A stretch of 55,963 nucleotides of DNA, from NCBI RefSeq assembly GCF_000189395.1, contig NZ_AEPB01000043.1, positions 1 through 55,963 of the forward strand. The letters are read 5' to 3'. Below, piece by piece: positions 51,830-55,963 of this stretch. Each line of letters opens with the position of its first letter. Position 1 is the stretch's first letter. The position numbers and the translations under genes are program-made. The notes beneath the pieces were generated by a model, which made no database searches, was not told the origin of the DNA, and was given only the letters and a program-made list of their open reading frames with translations. Origin of the DNA: Planococcus donghaensis MPA1U2 (GTDB lineage Bacteria; Bacillota; Bacilli; Bacillales_A; Planococcaceae).

Positions 51830-52540
51830 ATGCAGATGACAAAAAGTGGCCCTGTATACCAATTAACGTTCTTACCAAAATTACTCCCGATCAATTGCTA
51901 CATTATCGATGAAGAAACTGAATTGACTTTAGTAGATGCTGCACTCGGTTTTAACGCGAAACAAATTTTATTATCAATTCGTGTTATGAAAAAGCCATTA
52001 ACGCAAATCATTATTACCCATGCCCATATGGACCATCTCGGCGCACTTGACGCCATTAAACGCGAATGGCCAGATGCAGTAGTCAGCATCTCTTCACGTG
52101 ACGCTCGTATACTCAAAGGCGATACTGACCTTCTTCCTGGTGAACCCGACTCGCCAATTAAAGGCGGTGTACCCAAAAATATCAAGACACAGCCAGATCG
52201 TTTGCTTGAAGAAGGCGATCAGATCGGGTCACTTGAAGTGGTGAATACACCTGGGCATACACCTGGCTCGATTTCGTTGCTCGACACACGCAATCGTTTT
52301 CTCATTGTTGGAGATGCCCTTCAAACTCAAGGTGGACTTGCCGTTTCTGGCACTCTCAAAGCGCTATTTCCATTTCCCGCATTAGCTACATGGAACAAAA
52401 AAATAGCACTGGAAAGCGCTATAAAAATTAAAAACTTGCAGCCGCAATTATTGGCGGTTGGTCACGGGAAAATGATGGCTAATCCTTTACAGGCTCTCGA
52501 ACTGGCAATTTCAGAAAGTGAAAAAAAGAATTGGCACTAA
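51830..52540 (+). CDS. MBL-fold metallo-hydrolase
   Basis: A 236-residue cytosolic metallo-beta-lactamase-fold hydrolase. Zinc ligands are intact: THAHMDHLG (about 64-72, HxHxDH), His in NTPGHTPGS (about 142), Asp in LIVGDAL (about 162) and His in AVGHGKM (about 213). The group includes glyoxalase II-like, thioesterase and quorum-quenching lactonase enzymes; the actual substrate cannot be deduced. Start ATG at 51830 follows GGAG by 10 bases; the ATG two codons on is also possible. No terminator is visible after it. Confidence 0.88.
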   Translation: MQMTKSGPVYQLTFLPKLLPINCYIIDEETELTLVDAALGFNAKQILLSIRVMKKPLTQIIITHAHMDHLGALDAIKREWPDAVVSISSRDARILKGDTDLLPGEPDSPIKGGVPKNIKTQPDRLLEEGDQIGSLEVVNTPGHTPGSISLLDTRNRFLIVGDALQTQGGLAVSGTLKALFPFPALATWNKKIALESAIKIKNLQPQLLAVGHGKMMANPLQALELAISESEKKNWH

Positions 52541-52676
52541 CAACTCAAGTAAAATAAATCTTTTAACAACTAGAAAAGAGTGTCCTATTTTTCCACAGCA
52601 AAGTTTGCTATGATTGAAATTGGAAATTATAAACCAAATTCAATAAGAGTTTGCAATAGATTAGGAGCCATTTTAA

Positions 52677-54212
52677 ATGCCCGAAGAAATTCTACAAAAA
52701 TTAAAATCAATCATAAAACCTCAATGGAAAACAGCATTTCTCACGGCTGTTGTGATGGGATTTTTATGTCATATGTACGTTCTCACAAATACCCTTCCTA
52801 ATCATGACAGCCTGATTAATACACACAGTCCTCAACTAAAAGCTGATTCTGGACGTTTTTTCCTATCACCTTTTAGCGGAATCAGTTCTTATTTCGACTT
52901 ACCGTGGATAAATGGAATGCTCGCTATCTTTTATTTAGCTTTAATAGCAGTCATGCTCACTGAATTGTTTCAGTTGAAAAAAACCTTCTCTATTTTGGCT
53001 GTTAGTTGTTTGGTGGTCACGTTCCCAACGATTGCCTCTACTTTTTCTTATATGTTTACAGCAGACGGGTACCTAATTGGATTTTTGCTAACAGTTTTAG
53101 CTTTACTCATCACCCAAAAATACAAATTTGGTTTTATCCCAGCTTCTATCCTTTTCTATATAAGTGTCGGAATTTACCAAGCCAATTTGCCACTTCTGTT
53201 AACGCTGACCTTAGTTTTCTTAATAACTGAAATTATGGGCAAAAAAATCACCAGCATTCAATTAACAAGTTATTCTGCACGTTTCTTTGCCTTAGCTAGT
53301 ATTGGTATGTCTTTGTATATCATTAACTTTAAACTTTATACCACTTTATTCGTAGGAAACATTACGAGCTATCAAGGGCTTGACTCGGTAGGACAAAACA
53401 ATGCTTCTATTGTTGAGCAATTCGAGCAAATCCATGAAGCCTTTTCCCTCTTTTTCTTCCGAGGATTTATAACAGACTTTCCAATAAATTTATTTGAATG
53501 GCTGAATGTTGCAGTCTTTTTACTAATCTTCTTTGGCTTTGTTTTATTGTTCATTCAAAATAGCAAATTCATATCAAAACTACATGCTTTTTTCGCTGCA
53601 GTAATGGTGTTATTTATGCCACTCTCTTCTTATATATTGTACTTTATGTCAGCAGACTTGACTTACCATATGTTGATGGTGTTCGCGCTTGTTAGTTTTT
53701 ATATATTGCCTGTTGTTTTTTATGAACACCTTTCCGTTCCGACTGTTTATGCAAAGAGCTTTTCATGGTTAAGCGTACTAATTATTTCCGTAACGATTTT
53801 CAATTTTGCACTTATCTCAAATATCGCATATTTAAATATGGAACTAAAATATGAAAAATCAACTGCTTTTGTCAACCGGTTAATTAGCCGAATTGAACAA
53901 ACCGACAATGTCACAAACGCTTCTAAACTGGCCATCATCGGGCGTTATAGATTGGATTCAACACTGAGTTCAAGTAATATTCCCGAAAGCATTCCGAAAA
54001 TGACTGGGCCTTTAGGAGACAGCATCGTTTTATATCCTTACCATTATAATCAGATGATGCAAAATCATTTTGGTGTTACCTATAAATTCGTTTCTGAACA
54101 AGAATATCAAGAAATTGCAGCTTCTGATTCATTCGCAGAAATGGACGCGTGGCCATCTCAAACTGCAATTCAGGTCATTGACAATATCATTGTTGTTAAG
54201 TTACAAAATTAG
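52677..54212 (+). CDS. GtrII-like polytopic membrane glucosyltransferase
   Basis: A 511-residue membrane protein with about eleven helices between residues 20 and 395 and a C-terminal ~110-residue extracytoplasmic domain. The early loop has PNHDSL and ADSGRFFLSPFS, which resemble the conserved loop of the GtrII family (lipid-linked glucose transfer to surface glycans, as in phage-encoded serotype conversion in Shigella). No GtrA/GtrB partners are adjacent, so the donor is unknown. AGGAG lies 9 bases before the ATG. Teichoic acid or another wall glycan as acceptor is a guess from the rest of the window. Confidence 0.72.
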   Translation: MPEEILQKLKSIIKPQWKTAFLTAVVMGFLCHMYVLTNTLPNHDSLINTHSPQLKADSGRFFLSPFSGISSYFDLPWINGMLAIFYLALIAVMLTELFQLKKTFSILAVSCLVVTFPTIASTFSYMFTADGYLIGFLLTVLALLITQKYKFGFIPASILFYISVGIYQANLPLLLTLTLVFLITEIMGKKITSIQLTSYSARFFALASIGMSLYIINFKLYTTLFVGNITSYQGLDSVGQNNASIVEQFEQIHEAFSLFFFRGFITDFPINLFEWLNVAVFLLIFFGFVLLFIQNSKFISKLHAFFAAVMVLFMPLSSYILYFMSADLTYHMLMVFALVSFYILPVVFYEHLSVPTVYAKSFSWLSVLIISVTIFNFALISNIAYLNMELKYEKSTAFVNRLISRIEQTDNVTNASKLAIIGRYRLDSTLSSSNIPESIPKMTGPLGDSIVLYPYHYNQMMQNHFGVTYKFVSEQEYQEIAASDSFAEMDAWPSQTAIQVIDNIIVVKLQN

Positions 54213-54263
54213 CAACACACCAAACCTGGGGCAAAACTCTGTGGTTTGGTGTGTTGCTTTTTC
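54211..54263 (+). terminator. Terminator of GtrII-like gene
   Basis: Perfect 15-bp stem AGCAACACACCAAAC (54211-54225) / GTTTGGTGTGTTGCT (54244-54258) followed by a T-run; the left arm includes the stop codon. Confidence 0.92.
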
Positions 54264-54334
54264 TAATACCATTTTCCTATATGTTTTAGTAATTTTCAGC
54301 TATAATGAAAGTAATAAACTAAGGAGGAGTGACA

Positions 54335-55510
54335 ATGGAAACGGAGAGAAAACTGAAAAGGTGGCAACAAGCCGATTTGATCGACCAAGCTACGGTCGAA
54401 CGAATTTTGACTTTCGAAAAGCAGCAGCCTCCACCTAAAAAACTGCCCTTGCTTTTAATGATTGGTTTGATTTTCTTTGCGCTTGCCGTATTTAGCTTTA
54501 TAGCAGCCAATTGGCAGTCGATACCCGATATAGCAAAAGTTTTGCTAATGCTATCATTAATGTGGCTGTTTTATACCGTCGCTTTTTTTTCCGAAAAGAA
54601 AAATTTTGGCTATCCACTGTTATTTAGGGTTATCGGTCTTGCGATGTTTGGAGCAACTCTGTTGACAGCTGCTCAAACTTTCCATTTTCCACTCGCGAAC
54701 TCCGTATTGCCATGGGCGATGTTTTTAGCAGCGCTTGCACATTATTTTTACTGGCGACATCTTGTATATTCTCTCGTTGGATTTTACTTTGGTGGATCTG
54801 TTTTAGTCTCGTTCTTGCCGAACATCGGTTGGGTAGAATGGGGTATTTTTATCGCCATTACATTTGGTTGGTTTTATTTTAGTAAACATTTTGCACCTAC
54901 TGCATTTAGTTGGATCTTATTATTTGCTTCTGGCTTTATGCTGTGGGGACTTGTAGAGTACGACAGTGTTCTTTGGCCAATTTGGACGTTGTTCGCGCTT
55001 GTCTTACTTCTACTCCTTGTTCCCGAAAATAAACAACAAATGATTCGACCACTTTATTTAATGACCGCTGGGTTACTACTTATAGTTTATTTAGCCATTC
55101 GCGGCCAAACATTTATCAGCATAATAGATGAAAGTCATTGGCTAGAGTCCATTGTTTTAGCTATAGTGGCAATTGGCGTACTGCTCATCAGCTATTTCAA
55201 ATTCCGCTCTCTCATGTGGATAGCAGTTCCGGGTGTTATCGGGTTGCTACTGTTTGATAAAACCGCAATTGGGCTTGCTGTGGTCGCTGAGCTAAGCGCC
55301 CTTGCTTACTTGATTATTGCTCAGCGACAAAATGAAAAGCTGGGCTTGGGCTTTGTTTATTTTATCGTTGTCCAATTTGTTATTTACATTATTTACGCTT
55401 GGGAACGTCTCGACATGTCTCTCTTTTTCCTTATTGGCGCCATCCTCTTGTTTCTCCTATCAGGAGCAGCTTGGTGGATTAATCGCAGGAAAGAAGGTGT
55501 GAAGCCATGA
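54335..55510 (+). CDS. DUF2157 polytopic membrane protein
   Basis: A 391-residue membrane protein of the DUF2157 family. A cytosolic N-terminus (KLKRWQQADLIDQATVERIL, typical of the family) is followed by about eleven to twelve hydrophobic helices, including LFFALAVFSFIAANW-type segments with conserved small residues. Its role is unknown. It overlaps by four bases the next gene, a GDYXXLXY protein; this pairing recurs in many bacteria. ATG at 54335 follows AAGGAGG by 7 bases; the GTG at 54329 overlaps the ribosome site. A TATAAT (54301-54306) upstream is a good -10 without a clear -35. Confidence 0.87.
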   Translation: METERKLKRWQQADLIDQATVERILTFEKQQPPPKKLPLLLMIGLIFFALAVFSFIAANWQSIPDIAKVLLMLSLMWLFYTVAFFSEKKNFGYPLLFRVIGLAMFGATLLTAAQTFHFPLANSVLPWAMFLAALAHYFYWRHLVYSLVGFYFGGSVLVSFLPNIGWVEWGIFIAITFGWFYFSKHFAPTAFSWILLFASGFMLWGLVEYDSVLWPIWTLFALVLLLLLVPENKQQMIRPLYLMTAGLLLIVYLAIRGQTFISIIDESHWLESIVLAIVAIGVLLISYFKFRSLMWIAVPGVIGLLLFDKTAIGLAVVAELSALAYLIIAQRQNEKLGLGFVYFIVVQFVIYIIYAWERLDMSLFFLIGAILLFLLSGAAWWINRRKEGVKP

Positions 55511-55953
55511 AAGCCTGGCTCTTCCCGATTATTCAAACCGTATTTGTCGTGATACTACTCGTAAGTTATTACGCGGCCTCCTGGTTCGGCGAACAATATC
55601 TATTAAGAGCAGAACCTTTTGACCCGTTCGATCCTTTTTATGGGGAGTATGTCATGTTGCAATACCCAGACTTAGTGATCCCTAACACGATCGACAGCCG
55701 TGCCATTTACTTTACGTTAAAAACTGCGGATGATGGCTACGCCGTGCTTGATCGCGTTGAAACAGAGCCTTTCTTTGGAGCTATTGAAGGCTATGTATAT
55801 GATCGCCGCGTTACAACCCCTCAATTAGAGCAGTTTTATGTAGAACAAGGCCAAGGCCCTCAACTCGAAGAAGCGCGCGACCTACAAGTAACGATCGATG
55901 TTTCAAGCTGGGGCACCATTCGTCCTGTCTCACTCGAAGAACGAAAAGAATAA
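55507..55953 (+). CDS. GDYXXLXY domain protein
   Basis: A 148-residue membrane-anchored protein of the GDYXXLXY family. One N-terminal helix (about 5-25), then an extracytoplasmic domain with the family motif in the form YGEYVMLQY (about 45-53). Function unknown; partners with DUF2157 proteins. The start overlaps the upstream stop (ATGA-type coupling). The gene is complete within the window, ending ten bases before its edge. Confidence 0.87.
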   Translation: MKAWLFPIIQTVFVVILLVSYYAASWFGEQYLLRAEPFDPFDPFYGEYVMLQYPDLVIPNTIDSRAIYFTLKTADDGYAVLDRVETEPFFGAIEGYVYDRRVTTPQLEQFYVEQGQGPQLEEARDLQVTIDVSSWGTIRPVSLEERKE

Positions 55954-55963
55954 ATAAAAAAAA

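Noticed and set aside
54070-54438. 122-codon frame bridging the GtrII-like and DUF2157 genes
   Set aside because: It crosses a strong terminator, overlaps both flanking genes in another frame and has no ribosome site.

Overview
The window looks like a chromosomal segment of a low-GC Gram-positive rod or coccus of the Bacillales, most probably Planococcaceae (a Planococcus-like genus; this is inference). Grounds: strong AGGAGG-type ribosome sites with many TTG/GTG starts, a ComK homologue, poly(glycerol phosphate) teichoic acid genes (tagGH, tagD, TagB/TagF-type transferases), a class D sortase with an LPxTA substrate, a GlpP-controlled glpFKD locus and the nifS/nadBCA divergon, all arranged much as in Bacillus. 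No rRNA, tRNA, insertion sequence, prophage or CRISPR array was seen. Most transcription units end in clear intrinsic terminators.

Left part (0-13.5 kb, nearly all minus strand): malic enzyme, a lipoprotein and a small unknown protein, then a compact locus made of a giant hybrid sensor kinase, an OmpR-type regulator and an operon for a Wzz/CapA-like adaptor, a CapB-like tyrosine kinase, an EpsC/CapD-like SDR and a UDP-sugar dehydrogenase homologue with a small unknown protein between them. It looks like a capsule locus but has no glycosyltransferase, flippase or polymerase. Both sugar enzymes have lost catalytic residues while keeping their nucleotide-binding motifs, and the first histidine kinase domain has lost its phospho-acceptor histidine. 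Direct repeats with 11-bp spacing sit at the operon promoter. I regard this as the best candidate for an undescribed system: a kinase-centred signalling locus built from pseudoenzymes. A PAS-GGDEF diguanylate cyclase follows.

Middle (13.5-24.5 kb): a TANGO2/NRDE protein under a Fur-like box, a GNAT enzyme, UV-damage endonuclease UvsE, a KinB-like sensor kinase, a small sigma factor divergent from comK, a GyrI-like protein, a TetR regulator with palindromic operator plus SwrC-type RND exporter, and a DUF1028 protein.

Cell envelope part (24.5-38.2 kb): teichoic acid exporter TagGH, three CDP-glycerol glycerophosphotransferases, TagD, a LysM polysaccharide deacetylase, an acidic LPxTA surface protein with its sortase, an acyltransferase, and a zinc-ribbon membrane-anchored trypsin-like protease.

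Right part (38.4-55.95 kb): DUF805 and a small anchored protein, NAD synthesis (nifS divergent from nadB-nadC-nadA, with a palindrome between them), a YuiD protein, a threonine-aldolase-like enzyme, the glycerol regulon glpP-glpF-glpK-glpD with two leader terminators and a cre site, an MBL hydrolase, a GtrII-like membrane protein and a DUF2157/GDYXXLXY pair. Three intergenic arrays of 21-bp iterated repeats (two of one family, one of another) are a second striking feature.
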